DNA from: an uncultured Alphaproteobacteria bacterium
Lineage (GTDB): Bacteria > Pseudomonadota > Alphaproteobacteria > UBA11222
Direction of reading: 5' to 3'
Assembly (NCBI GenBank): GCA_937888955.1
Contig: CALAQW010000027.1
Location: 1 to 37,285 of the forward strand
Length of the DNA stretch: 37,285 nucleotides
Shown: piece after piece, positions 1-7,362 of the stretch
How the letters are laid out: each line of letters begins with the position of its first letter
How positions within the stretch are numbered: position 1 is the first letter of the stretch
Notes under the pieces: model-generated
What the model saw: the letters and a program-made list of their open reading frames with translations, nothing else
Databases searched by the model: none
Told to the model about the DNA's origin: nothing
Made by a program: the position numbers and the translations under genes

Positions 1-47
1 ACGAGATGTAGCCGTGACTGGAGTTCAGACGTGTGCTCTTCCGATCT
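1..47. other. Illumina TruSeq adapter left on contig end (not genomic)
   Basis: Bases 1-7 match the end of the P7 flow-cell sequence, bases 8-13 (GTAGCC) match the reverse complement of a TruSeq six-base index, and bases 14-47 match the standard TruSeq read-2 primer region ending in CTCTTCCGATCT. Bacterial coding sequence resumes at base 48 inside a LolC/E-type gene. This is a library artefact and should be trimmed; any reading frame that starts inside it is false. Confidence 0.97.
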
Positions 48-421
48 GATTGCCGCAATCCCCGAACAAGCGCCCCGGCCGCGGCGACATCGCTGTTTGC
101 CATGACCTGCCCCTCGATTACAGGTGCGACCCGGGTCACCCCGTCAATTGCCGCAATACGCTGCGCAAGCGGGTCGAAATCGGTGACAAACCTGCTTTCG
201 GCGCGCACCAGCATATGGCCATTCAGCCCGAGAATGCGATTGAGCAGCTCAATCCGGAAGCCGTTCATCACGGCCATCACAATGATCAAGGTGGCAACAC
301 CGAGTGCAATTCCGATCAGGGAAATGCCGGCAATGACAGAAACAAACCCCTCGCGCCGCCGCGAGCGCAAATAACGCCAGGCGATCATGCGCTCAAATGC
401 GGAAAATGCACCAGCCGCCAT
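48..421 (-). CDS. lolC: Lipoprotein-releasing ABC transporter permease (LolC/LolE family), 3' part missing
   Basis: Inner-membrane permease of the LolCDE transporter, which moves lipoproteins from the inner membrane to LolA. Only the first ~124 codons are present; the gene runs off the contig into adapter. The translation has the family's N-terminal pattern: an FERMIAWRYLRSRR-type start, then the first membrane segment (VIAGISLIGIALGVATLIIV, about residues 28-47) followed by MNGFR, and the beginning of the MacB-like periplasmic domain. The ATG at 421 lies 4 bases after the proS stop, so the two are probably co-transcribed; an in-frame ATG 11 codons later is a possible alternative start. LolC and LolE cannot be told apart from this fragment; many alphaproteobacteria have one such permease beside lolD, which would lie beyond the contig edge. 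Confidence 0.88.
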
Positions 422-424
422 AAG

Positions 425-1741
425 TTATGCCAGCAATCGTTCGATCGCGGCGGCGGGCGGCAGTTCAAGCCGCTCCCCCGTGGCGCGGTTCTTGAGTTCG
501 ACGGTGCCCGCCTTCACCCCTTTTGGTCCAACGATCAGCTGCCAGGGCAAGCCGATCAGATCCATTGTCGCGAATTTCGCCCCCGCCCGTTCGTCACGAT
601 CATCATACAGTACGTCCCGCCCGGCAGCTTGCAGCTGCGCATAAAGCAGCGCGCATTGTTCATCGACCGTATCGTCGCCCGGCTTCAGATTAATCAGCCC
701 GAGATCAAAAGGCGCGACCGAAGCGGGCCAGATAATACCGTTATCATCGTGACTTGCCTCGATAATCGCGCCGACAAGCCGCGAGACGCCAATCCCGTAA
801 GACCCCATTTCAACAGCGATATCATTGCCATCCGGACCAGCGACAACTGCGCCCATCGGTTCGGAATATTTGGTGCCGAAATAGAAGATATGCCCGACCT
901 CGATCCCCCGCGCGCTGCGCCGCTTATCCTCGGGCACTTCGGCCGCGAATTTTGCCGCGTCATGTTTTTCATCGGTCGCCGCATAAAGTGCGGTCAACCC
1001 GTCGATCAATGGCTGCAAATCCGCTTCATAATCGACGTCACCCGCCCAGTCGCGGGCAAGATAGTCCGCATGGCAGAACACCTCACTCTCGCCTGTTTCG
1101 GCGAGGATGATGAATTCATGGCTGAGATCGCCGCCGATCGGTCCGGTATCCGCAGCCATCGGAATAGCCTTCAGCCCCATGCGCGCGAAACTCTTGAGGT
1201 AGGCGACGAACATCCGGTTATAGGAACGTCGCGCACCCGCGGCATCAAGATCGAACGAATAAGCATCCTTCATCAGGAATTCGCGACCACGCATGACGCC
1301 GAAACGGGGGCGGATCTCGTCACGAAATTTCCACTGGATATGATACAGGTTGCGCGGCAGATCCCGATAGGAACGCACCGCATGACGGAAGATATCGGTG
1401 ATCATTTCCTCATTTGTCGGACCAAACAGCATGTCGCGCTGATGCCGGTCGGTAATGCGCAGCATCTCGTCACCGTAATCATCATAGCGGCCGCTCTCGC
1501 GCCATAAATCCGCCGATTGAATGGTCGGCATCAACAGCTCGATCGCCCCTGCCCGGTTCTGTTCTTCCCGGACAATTTGTTCGATCCGCCGCAACACCCG
1601 CAGGCCAAGCGGCAACCAGGCATAAATTCCCGCACTTGTCTGCCGGATCATTCCGGCGCGCAACATCAGACGATGCGACGCAATCTGCGCATCCGACGGC
1701 ACCTCCTTCAATGTCGGGAGGAAAAATTGGGAAAGCTTCAT
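425..1741 (-). CDS. proS: Prolyl-tRNA synthetase (short, editing-domain-less type)
   Basis: Class II aminoacyl-tRNA synthetase that charges tRNA-Pro in the cytoplasm. At 438 residues it is the compact form usual in Alphaproteobacteria, lacking the ~180-residue INS editing domain of the E. coli enzyme. Visible motifs: the motif 1 region around residues 45-60, the TNEE segment at 109-112, motif 2 with RDEIRPRFG at 140-148 and MKDAYSFD at 157-164, motif 3 (GSYGIGVSR) at 313-321, then the anticodon-binding domain from about 340. The ATG at 1741 gives the expected [10 protein letters not shown] start. A plausible promoter lies 40-70 bases upstream. The lolC/E-type gene follows after 3 untranslated bases. 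Confidence 0.97.
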   Translation of the reverse strand: MKLSQFFLPTLKEVPSDAQIASHRLMLRAGMIRQTSAGIYAWLPLGLRVLRRIEQIVREEQNRAGAIELLMPTIQSADLWRESGRYDDYGDEMLRITDRHQRDMLFGPTNEEMITDIFRHAVRSYRDLPRNLYHIQWKFRDEIRPRFGVMRGREFLMKDAYSFDLDAAGARRSYNRMFVAYLKSFARMGLKAIPMAADTGPIGGDLSHEFIILAETGESEVFCHADYLARDWAGDVDYEADLQPLIDGLTALYAATDEKHDAAKFAAEVPEDKRRSARGIEVGHIFYFGTKYSEPMGAVVAGPDGNDIAVEMGSYGIGVSRLVGAIIEASHDDNGIIWPASVAPFDLGLINLKPGDDTVDEQCALLYAQLQAAGRDVLYDDRDERAGAKFATMDLIGLPWQLIVGPKGVKAGTVELKNRATGERLELPPAAAIERLLA

Positions 1742-1783
1742 CCTGGACTCCGGTGACGATGCACTTATCGATCTCTTGAAACT

Positions 1784-1812
1784 GTTCTAGGGAAAGGCCT
1801 GACGCTTGGCAA
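1784..1812 (-). promoter_or_regulatory. Candidate sigma-70-type promoter of proS
   Basis: On the minus strand a TTGCCA -35 (1812-1807) is separated by exactly 17 bases from a TAGAAC -10 (1789-1784). The predicted start of transcription near 1777 gives a leader of about 35 bases before the proS ATG. Five of six and four of six consensus positions match. No transcript data are available. Confidence 0.45.
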
Positions 1813-1867
1813 TGGCACGATTAAGCGAGCCGGAAGATGGCCGCATGGCGGGGCAAAGGCCGGCCTT

Positions 1868-1917
1868 CGGCATTCTAGCCCCCACGCGGAATTCTAGCCC
1901 CACCCGGAATTCTAGAC
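1868..1917. repeat. Three imperfect tandem copies of a CTAG-containing 18-19-mer
   Basis: The motif CGG(A/C)ATTCTAG occurs at 1868, 1887 and 1905 (period 19 then 18). The first two copies continue with a C-run and CAC; the third is cut short at GAC. The core ATTCTAG sits at 1872-1878, 1891-1897 and 1909-1915. It lies between the proS promoter and the stop codon of the exported protein gene. A 12-base perfect palindrome (AAGGCCGGCCTT, 1856-1867) directly precedes the array. Function unknown. Confidence 0.7.
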
Positions 1918-1948
1918 ATGGCAAGAGATGCGCCTGCGACTTTGGCGT

Positions 1949-2401
1949 TCAGTCCGCGCAATTCTTGTCGGTCAGCAGTTCCGGCGTGGTTGGCAGCAAC
2001 TGGCCATTGAATTCCAGCTGCGGCTGATTGTGCAGCGAACGGACCGATAAGGTGCCCACCGTCGCGGTGGGATCGTAAAATGTCGGATCGCCGGGAATTC
2101 CAAACCGATCGGATAGATTAATGTCGATATCGACTGTGAAACTATCGGGCGCGGCAAGCGCAGGCGCCGCCCCCAAATCCGCCGGCACGACAGCTTTTCC
2201 ATTAATGTCGACGCCAGCTTGATAGGCAACATCGGGTGTCGGCACATGCACCGATAAAGGCCTGCACTTATCGCTGATGACAACATCATTTCCATCTGTG
2301 CCCGGCTGCGCTGCCGCGCCGATCCCCGCACAAGAAACAATAATCGCGCAGACAATTCCGCTTACTGGGCTGTGAATGATGTGCGGTCCTGTCCGACGCA
2401 T
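1949..2401 (-). CDS. Small exported protein of unknown function
   Basis: A 150-residue protein I do not recognise. It starts with a basic N-terminus (MRRTG) and a hydrophobic stretch at about residues 13-31 ending in AGIGAAAQPG, so it is a signal-peptide candidate with cleavage after AAA31. IVSC at 21-24 also resembles a lipobox, which would make it a lipoprotein with Cys24. The mature part is acidic and Pro/Asp-rich (DVDINGK- and DIDINL-like strands), with only two cysteines (about 46 and 148) that could form a disulphide. No catalytic motif is seen. It sits between proS and the diguanylate cyclase, where relatives with this gene order usually have nothing, so it is probably lineage-specific. 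ATG at 2401 chosen; the ribosome-binding site is weak. Confidence 0.6.
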   Translation of the reverse strand: MRRTGPHIIHSPVSGIVCAIIVSCAGIGAAAQPGTDGNDVVISDKCRPLSVHVPTPDVAYQAGVDINGKAVVPADLGAAPALAAPDSFTVDIDINLSDRFGIPGDPTFYDPTATVGTLSVRSLHNQPQLEFNGQLLPTTPELLTDKNCAD

Positions 2402-2639
2402 ATTGCTTCATTCCCGGAAAATGGATCCTCAGCCGGATCAGCTTCCCCTAAAAGCGCTAATCTATCCTTAAATTTTTGCCCGCGAATTCGGTCAGAGCAA
2501 TATCATCTGCCGTTATCTGTGCGTTCAATCGGGTAATCCTTGCGCAAATATTGACAAAGGTGAAAATTGCAAAACCAAGACAAATTCTATTACATATTAG
2601 AAAATTGCGAAAAAAAATGAACAATCGTAAAATTATTGC
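2402..2639. other. AT-rich non-coding stretch upstream of the exported protein gene
   Basis: No convincing gene on either strand. It should contain the minus-strand promoter of the exported protein gene; a TTGAAC / TGATAT pair with 17-base spacing is present but weak. Base composition from about 2540 onward is clearly more AT-rich than the flanking genes. An eight-codon ATG frame in this area has no support. Confidence 0.5.
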
Positions 2640-2668
2640 GTGACACCCTATAAATTATAGAATATAAC
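2640..2668 (+). promoter_or_regulatory. Candidate promoter with a palindrome filling the -35/-10 spacer
   Basis: GTGACA (2640-2645, five of six -35 positions) is followed after exactly 17 bases by TATAAC (2663-2668, five of six -10 positions). The perfect 13-base palindrome CTATAAATTATAG (2648-2660) lies wholly inside the spacer, the classic position for a repressor operator or a MerR-type activator. Its reverse strand also contains an exact TATAAT (2659-2654), so a divergent start toward the exported protein gene is possible. Predicted plus-strand start near 2675. Confidence 0.45.
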
Positions 2669-2680
2669 TACTGAATAAGA

Positions 2681-2752
2681 ATGAGGTATCGCCGCAACGA
2701 ACGGCTCGGCCCGAGTTTAGGGGGAGAACATCTGTCAAGCGAGGTTTTATAG
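2681..2752 (+). CDS. Possible 23-codon small ORF in the small transcript
   Basis: ATG at 2681 to TAG at 2750-2752, encoding a basic, Arg-rich N-terminus (MRYRRNERLG) and an acidic tail. No Shine-Dalgarno motif precedes it, and with the predicted transcript start near 2675 it would be almost leaderless. No family recognised. Listed only because it is the sole open frame of any length in the promoter-to-terminator unit; it may well be chance. Confidence 0.15.
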   Translation: MRYRRNERLGPSLGGEHLSSEVL

Positions 2753-2814
2753 CCGCTTAAATACTGCTTAATTGCAGTAAAGATGTAAAAAAAATAATAT
2801 AATCCCTATTTACG

Positions 2815-2845
2815 GCAAGACTCCTGCGAGTCTTGCATTTTTTTT
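2815..2845 (+). terminator. Perfect intrinsic terminator, plus strand
   Basis: A 9-bp perfect stem GCAAGACTC / GAGTCTTGC (2815-2823 with 2828-2836), a CTGC loop, one A, then eight T (2838-2845). There is no T-run on the other strand, so it serves plus-strand transcription only. No annotated gene lies upstream on that strand. Confidence 0.85.
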
Positions 2846-3038
2846 GCCACATACATCTTCCCCTATCATCGCATGCCTTCAGCACCTGCACGGCATACGC
2901 GCATGCTTTCTCGAAACATCTCAAAATGGAAAAACGCCCGGACCGGTCTGAGCTTGCCCCTAACAATCGGGTAACATTTCATTACCCTTTTTCTGTCACC
3001 GTTTCTGCCTCAACAGGTCGCGATGGAGAGCCACTAAA

Positions 3039-4922
3039 GTGCGGCAGAAAACACATTTGGGGGAAACTGCGGCACCTGTGGGTCCAGGCGGCACATTATT
3101 GGTGTGCCTTGTCATTGGCCTTACAAGCTGGTTTGGCATCGAACTGACAAAGGAAGCTGGTCGCATTGCCAGTTTCTGGCCCGCCAATGGTATTCTGCTC
3201 GCCATAATTTTGTGTCAACCGCTCAGGCGCTGGGCACAGCTTTTGGGTGCTGCTTATATTGGCAACGTCATCGCGGATTTGTATGTCGGCGATTCTGTAT
3301 CACTCGCGCTGATGCTTTCTGCCTGCAACAGTTTTGAGGTGCTACTGGCGGCCACCTGCATCCGGCGCGACCCGCGTGCATCACAGGAAGACCTGCTTAA
3401 CTTCCCGACGCTCATCCGATTGGGTGTGTATGGTCTTTTGCTTGCGCCCACTGCTACCGCGCTGCTTGCCGCAACAATCCTTCACCTGCAGGTCGGCGCG
3501 GATATTGCCGGTGTCTTTGTCGTCTGGATGCCTGGCGACGCCTTGGGTATTGCGTTATTGACACCTGTTATCCTGCGATATCGGCGCGGCTATAAATTAT
3601 CTTCGGATTCAACTGCGAGACGCGTACTGACAATCAGTATGCTGTTACTGGTTGCGGGCATCAATCTGATTGTTTTCACGCAATCATACTATCAATTACT
3701 GTTCCTGATCCCGCCCATTCTGATGCTGACGGCATTCCAGTCGGGCTTTTACGGCACAACGGCAGCGGTTGCGCTATCGGGAATTATAGCGATTACCTTT
3801 ACCGTTTACGGATTTGGCCCGATCGGCACATCCGAACTCTATTCAATCCGCGAAAAAGTAGCGCTCATCCAGCTGTTTGTCGCGAGCCTGATTGCCATGA
3901 GTTATCCGGCCGCAACAACTCTTGTTCTTCGGCACAGGCTGTTACGCGAAATCGAACAAAATGAACATCGTTACAAATTCCTTCTGGATAATACCAACGA
4001 CATCATTTTTGAACGCAGCGCCGATCAGCGGATCACCTTTATTTCCCCTGCCGTTACCCGCATTCTGGGTTGGGATGTGGCCGAAGCGGAAAATATGATC
4101 GGCCGTGATTTCCTTCACCCTGCGGACCTGCCTCAACTTGATACCCCATTTGAAATAGGCGCGGACGGAATAGAACGCCGGCGGATCGATGTTCGCTATC
4201 GCCGCAAAGACGGGCATTATATCTGGACTGAATTAAGCTCTCAAATTATCAGGGCACCCGAGACAGGAGAGTTCGATGGCGTAATTGGAACGGTGAGAGA
4301 CATTTCAGCACAAAAAGCCGCAGAGGCCGACCGCGACCGTGCATTCCGGGAGTTACAGAAGCTCGCGGACGCAGATGCCCTGACAGGCCTTGCAAACCGG
4401 CGCCAATTTAACACTACAATCGAAAACGAAATCCGCCGTTCGGCACGATCAAATCAACCGCTCAGCTTGCTGATGATCGATGCGGATCACTTCAAGAACT
4501 ATAATGACGCGTTGGGACATCTAGCAGGTGACAATTGCTTGCGACAAATCGCGACGACTATTTCGAACTGCGCAACACGTCCTGGCGATCTTGTCGCGCG
4601 TTATGGCGGCGAGGAATTTGCGGTTATATTACCCGATACAACCGGCGAAGGCGGCATCGCAATGGCGGAACGTATCCTGCTGGCGATAAAGGAAATGGGA
4701 CTGCCGCACCCCAACTCGCATTCGGCATTTGTCACCGTCAGCATTGGCATCGCAACGGCAGAAGACGACGCTCAGACCCCCGATCAACTCATACAATGCG
4801 CGGATTCCGCCCTCTATCTTGCAAAGAAAAACGGTCGGGACAGATGGGAAACGCTTGATGACGTGGGTGAGGTGGCGGCAACCGAAACAGAAGCTGAAAT
4901 CAAAAAGATTGCCTTACGCTAA
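3039..4922 (+). CDS. MASE1-PAS-GGDEF membrane diguanylate cyclase
   Basis: Predicted inner-membrane enzyme that makes cyclic di-GMP from two GTP. 627 residues: a MASE1-type multi-helix membrane sensor (about 15-300, with the typical FWPANGILLA and WMPGDALGIALLTPV segments), a PAS domain (about 309-430; RRKDGHYIW pattern), then the GGDEF domain (about 440-605). The active-site loop is GGEEF at 523-527 and an RxxD inhibitory I-site (RPGD, 514-517) is correctly spaced five residues upstream, so the cyclase should be active and subject to product inhibition. The GTG start at 3039 follows a GGAGAG ribosome-binding site; MASE1 homology begins just after it. It is monocistronic on the plus strand, convergent with DUF1467. 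The signal sensed is unknown. Confidence 0.93.
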   Translation: MRQKTHLGETAAPVGPGGTLLVCLVIGLTSWFGIELTKEAGRIASFWPANGILLAIILCQPLRRWAQLLGAAYIGNVIADLYVGDSVSLALMLSACNSFEVLLAATCIRRDPRASQEDLLNFPTLIRLGVYGLLLAPTATALLAATILHLQVGADIAGVFVVWMPGDALGIALLTPVILRYRRGYKLSSDSTARRVLTISMLLLVAGINLIVFTQSYYQLLFLIPPILMLTAFQSGFYGTTAAVALSGIIAITFTVYGFGPIGTSELYSIREKVALIQLFVASLIAMSYPAATTLVLRHRLLREIEQNEHRYKFLLDNTNDIIFERSADQRITFISPAVTRILGWDVAEAENMIGRDFLHPADLPQLDTPFEIGADGIERRRIDVRYRRKDGHYIWTELSSQIIRAPETGEFDGVIGTVRDISAQKAAEADRDRAFRELQKLADADALTGLANRRQFNTTIENEIRRSARSNQPLSLLMIDADHFKNYNDALGHLAGDNCLRQIATTISNCATRPGDLVARYGGEEFAVILPDTTGEGGIAMAERILLAIKEMGLPHPNSHSAFVTVSIGIATAEDDAQTPDQLIQCADSALYLAKKNGRDRWETLDDVGEVAATETEAEIKKIALR

Positions 4923-4968
4923 AAGACAGAAAAATTTCTGTGCGACGGGTAGCGAATTGCCTCATTAG

Positions 4969-5223
4969 TCAGAAAGGAAAATCATCGAGTGTGATCAGAT
5001 GGTTTTCCAATATATAATAGAGCGCCAGCCATAACAGGGCCGTTACCCCCGTCGTTATCCAGACCTTGAGCCTCAGACGGGGGCGAACGGGTGCGGCAGG
5101 ATCCTCTCCGGGCACCACCTCTTGCCCGGCTTCAATATGGTTCTGGATGCCCCAGGGCAGAACGATAAAGAAACACAGCATCCAGATGATCGCAAAGGAT
5201 ACCAGTCCGCCGGCAAGCCCCAT
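4969..5223 (-). CDS. DUF1467 family small membrane protein
   Basis: 84 residues with two hydrophobic segments (about 4-26 and 55-73) separated by a polar Pro-rich linker containing VPGEDPAAPVRPRLRLK. Length, the early W-LPWG region and the position directly after methylmalonyl-CoA epimerase match the DUF1467 family, which is common in Alphaproteobacteria and has no known function. The start is 11 bases from the mce stop, so the gene is most likely the last of the nuo-birA-coaX-rnj-mce directon. The cyclase gene ends 46 bases away on the opposite strand; no strong terminator is visible between them. Confidence 0.85.
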   Translation of the reverse strand: MGLAGGLVSFAIIWMLCFFIVLPWGIQNHIEAGQEVVPGEDPAAPVRPRLRLKVWITTGVTALLWLALYYILENHLITLDDFPF

Positions 5224-5233
5224 AATTACGCCT

Positions 5234-5638
5234 CTAAACCTGTTCCAGCTCGATCAGTGTACCGCAAAAATCCTTTGGATGCAGAAACACAACGGGCTTG
5301 CCATGCGCACCGATACGCGGCTCGCCGGTTCCGGTTATGGTTGCCCCCTGCGCGCGCATCTGCGCACATGCCGCCTCGATATCCTCAACCTCATAGCAAA
5401 GATGGTGCATCCCGCCCTTGGGGTTGTTTTTCAGAAATCCGGCGATCGGCGAATTGTCGCCAAGCGGTTCAAGAAGTTCGATTTTGGTGTTCGGCAATTC
5501 GACAAAAATCGTCCAGACGCCGTGGTCAGGCTGAGCCACCTTTTCCGAAACGGTTGCCCCAAGCGTTTCCTGATAGATTTTCGCCGCCGCCTCGACATCC
5601 TGCACGGCGATCGCCACATGGTTCAAACGTCCGATCAT
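5234..5638 (-). CDS. mce: Methylmalonyl-CoA epimerase
   Basis: Glyoxalase/VOC-fold metalloenzyme that interconverts the 2R and 2S forms of methylmalonyl-CoA, feeding propionyl-CoA carbon to the B12-dependent mutase and succinyl-CoA. The 134-residue length is typical. Metal-ligand candidates are His7 (RLNHVAIAV), the first His of GMHHLCYEV (about residue 84), and the Glu near the C-terminus (LIELEQV). The frame is open 60 bases upstream, but ATG 5638 is preceded by GGAGCAGGAC and gives the family's normal N-terminus. It follows rnj after about 60 bases and precedes DUF1467. Co-occurrence with cobT in the window fits a B12-dependent pathway. Confidence 0.95.
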   Translation of the reverse strand: MIGRLNHVAIAVQDVEAAAKIYQETLGATVSEKVAQPDHGVWTIFVELPNTKIELLEPLGDNSPIAGFLKNNPKGGMHHLCYEVEDIEAACAQMRAQGATITGTGEPRIGAHGKPVVFLHPKDFCGTLIELEQV

Positions 5639-5700
5639 AATTGTCCTGCTCCATTCCTGATTTCGTGCAAAATACCGTTCAATTGCGGCGCTGTGCAAGT

Positions 5701-7362
5701 TTACACGCGTATCAGCTCAATCTCGGTGACCGGCTTCTTGCCGGTTGCATGCCGGATTTCGCGCCGCGCCAGACGCCGCACCTTTTCCTTTACCGCCGCA
5801 TCTTCACGCAATTGGGCACGACGCATCTTTGCTACCGCCTCTTCAATCGCATCTGCGATCTCGGACGCAAGATTGTCCGGCTCCCCATCATGTGCGGGAA
5901 CACCGATCAGCCTTACCTTCGGCGGCGCCATGAAACAGCCTTCCTCGTCAAGCACAAGCGTGACCCCGAGATAGCCTGAAAAGGAAAGTTGTCGCCGGAC
6001 CGCGATCTGACCATCCTCAATCGGCGTCAGGACATTGCCATCCAGATACAGACGGCCGGCATAAACTTCATCGATGATCTTGCAGCGGCCCGGCGCAATC
6101 TGAACCAGCGAGCCGTTGGGTGCAACAATACTATTGGGAACCTGCACCGATTTGGCGAGTTCCGCATGTTCCAGGAGATGCCGCATTTCCCCATGCACCG
6201 GAATTGCGTTTTGCGGCCTGGCCCACCGGTACATATCGGTCAATTCATCCCTGCACGGATGACCTGAAACATGAATGAAATGATCCTTTTCGGTAATAAC
6301 CTCGACGCCAAGCTGCGCAAGCTGGTTTTGCAGACCAAAGATCGCTTTTTCATTGCCCGGAATTATCCGCGACGAAAACACCACCTGATCCCCCGGCTCC
6401 AGCCTGATGCGCGGGTTGTCGCCGCGCGCAATCCGCGACAAGGCCGCTCGCGCCTCGCCCTGTGACCCGGTGCACACATAAAGCACTTCATCGCGTGGCA
6501 GATTTTGCGCCTCATCCTCGCGCAGAAGCGGCGGCAGATCCTGTAAATATCCCGCATCCCGCGCCGCAGCGACGGCCCGATGCATTGACCGGCCAACAAG
6601 CACAGCCTTGCGGCCATGTGATGCGCCGACCTTGATGATCGTCTCCACCCGCGCGACATTTGAGGCAAAACCTGTAACCGCCACACGGCCGCGCATACCG
6701 CTGAGCAACGTGGACAGGCTGGACCGGACGGCTGCTTCCGAACCCGCACGCCCTGGCGTCAGCACATTCGTTGAATCGCAAACCATCGCCAGCACACCCT
6801 CATCGCCAAATGCGGACAGCGCGTCTATATCCGTCTTGTCGCCAAGCAGCGGATCGGGATCAAGTTTCCAGTCGCCGGTATGCAGGATATTGCCAAGCGG
6901 CGTACGGATCGCAAGCGCGTTGGCTTCAGGGATGGAATGGGTGATCGAAATATAGCGAATATCGAAGGGCCCGATCTGGATTTGCCCGCCAAGCGGCACG
7001 ATATTCAACTCAACTTCACTGTCAATGCCTGCCTCAACAAGCTTGTCCTGCAACATATTGGCGGTGAATTGCGTCGCATAGACCGGGCAACGCAAATCAG
7101 GCCATAAATGCGCGACCGCACCGATATGATCTTCATGGGCATGGGTAAGGACAATGGCAAGCAGCCGGTTCTGCCGTTCCACGATGAAATCAGGGTCCGC
7201 CATGATCACATCGATGCCCGGCACCGTATCATCGCCAAACGTCACCCCGAGATCGACAATAATCCAGTCCTGGTCCCCTTCCGGTCCGAAGCCGTAGAGG
7301 TTCAGGTTCATGCCGATTTCGCCAGCGCCGCCAAGCGGCAAAAAGAAAAGTCCGTCAGTCAA
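5701..7362 (-). CDS. rnj: Ribonuclease J
   Basis: Metallo-beta-lactamase/beta-CASP nuclease that processes and degrades RNA in the cytoplasm (endonuclease and 5' exonuclease activity in the family). The first strand carries LPLGGAGEIGMNLN; the zinc motif HAHEDH is at residues 74-79; the beta-CASP region and the GHP motif (VSGHPCRDE) follow, then a C-terminal domain. The start is ambiguous. An in-frame TTG at 7383 gives 560 residues; I prefer the TTG at 7362 (553 residues) because it overlaps the coaX stop as TTGA, the usual coupling arrangement, and gives an MTDGLFFLPLGG start. Both lack a strong ribosome-binding site. Downstream lies mce. Confidence 0.93.
   Translation of the reverse strand: MTDGLFFLPLGGAGEIGMNLNLYGFGPEGDQDWIIVDLGVTFGDDTVPGIDVIMADPDFIVERQNRLLAIVLTHAHEDHIGAVAHLWPDLRCPVYATQFTANMLQDKLVEAGIDSEVELNIVPLGGQIQIGPFDIRYISITHSIPEANALAIRTPLGNILHTGDWKLDPDPLLGDKTDIDALSAFGDEGVLAMVCDSTNVLTPGRAGSEAAVRSSLSTLLSGMRGRVAVTGFASNVARVETIIKVGASHGRKAVLVGRSMHRAVAAARDAGYLQDLPPLLREDEAQNLPRDEVLYVCTGSQGEARAALSRIARGDNPRIRLEPGDQVVFSSRIIPGNEKAIFGLQNQLAQLGVEVITEKDHFIHVSGHPCRDELTDMYRWARPQNAIPVHGEMRHLLEHAELAKSVQVPNSIVAPNGSLVQIAPGRCKIIDEVYAGRLYLDGNVLTPIEDGQIAVRRQLSFSGYLGVTLVLDEEGCFMAPPKVRLIGVPAHDGEPDNLASEIADAIEEAVAKMRRAQLREDAAVKEKVRRLARREIRHATGKKPVTEIELIRV

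Larger units (their letters stand above)
2675..2845 (+). ncRNA. Candidate ~170-nt small transcript (sRNA or small-ORF mRNA)
   Basis: Nothing annotated explains the perfect plus-strand terminator at 2815-2845, yet a good promoter lies about 170 bases upstream. Between them are two further inverted repeats: CTCGG-C-CCGAG (2705-2715) and TACTGC-TTAATT-GCAGTA (2762-2779). The transcript would stand alone: the next plus-strand gene starts 190 bases beyond the terminator. A 23-codon frame from ATG 2681 lies inside it but would begin only about 6 bases after the predicted transcript start, so a non-coding or leaderless reading are both open. It does not match any small RNA family that I recognise. 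Confidence 0.4.

Noticed and set aside
50-1507. 485-codon open frame on the plus strand antisense to proS
   Set aside because: Composition is that of an antisense shadow (His/Arg/Ile-rich, no family), it begins inside or next to adapter, and the opposite strand encodes an unmistakable prolyl-tRNA synthetase.
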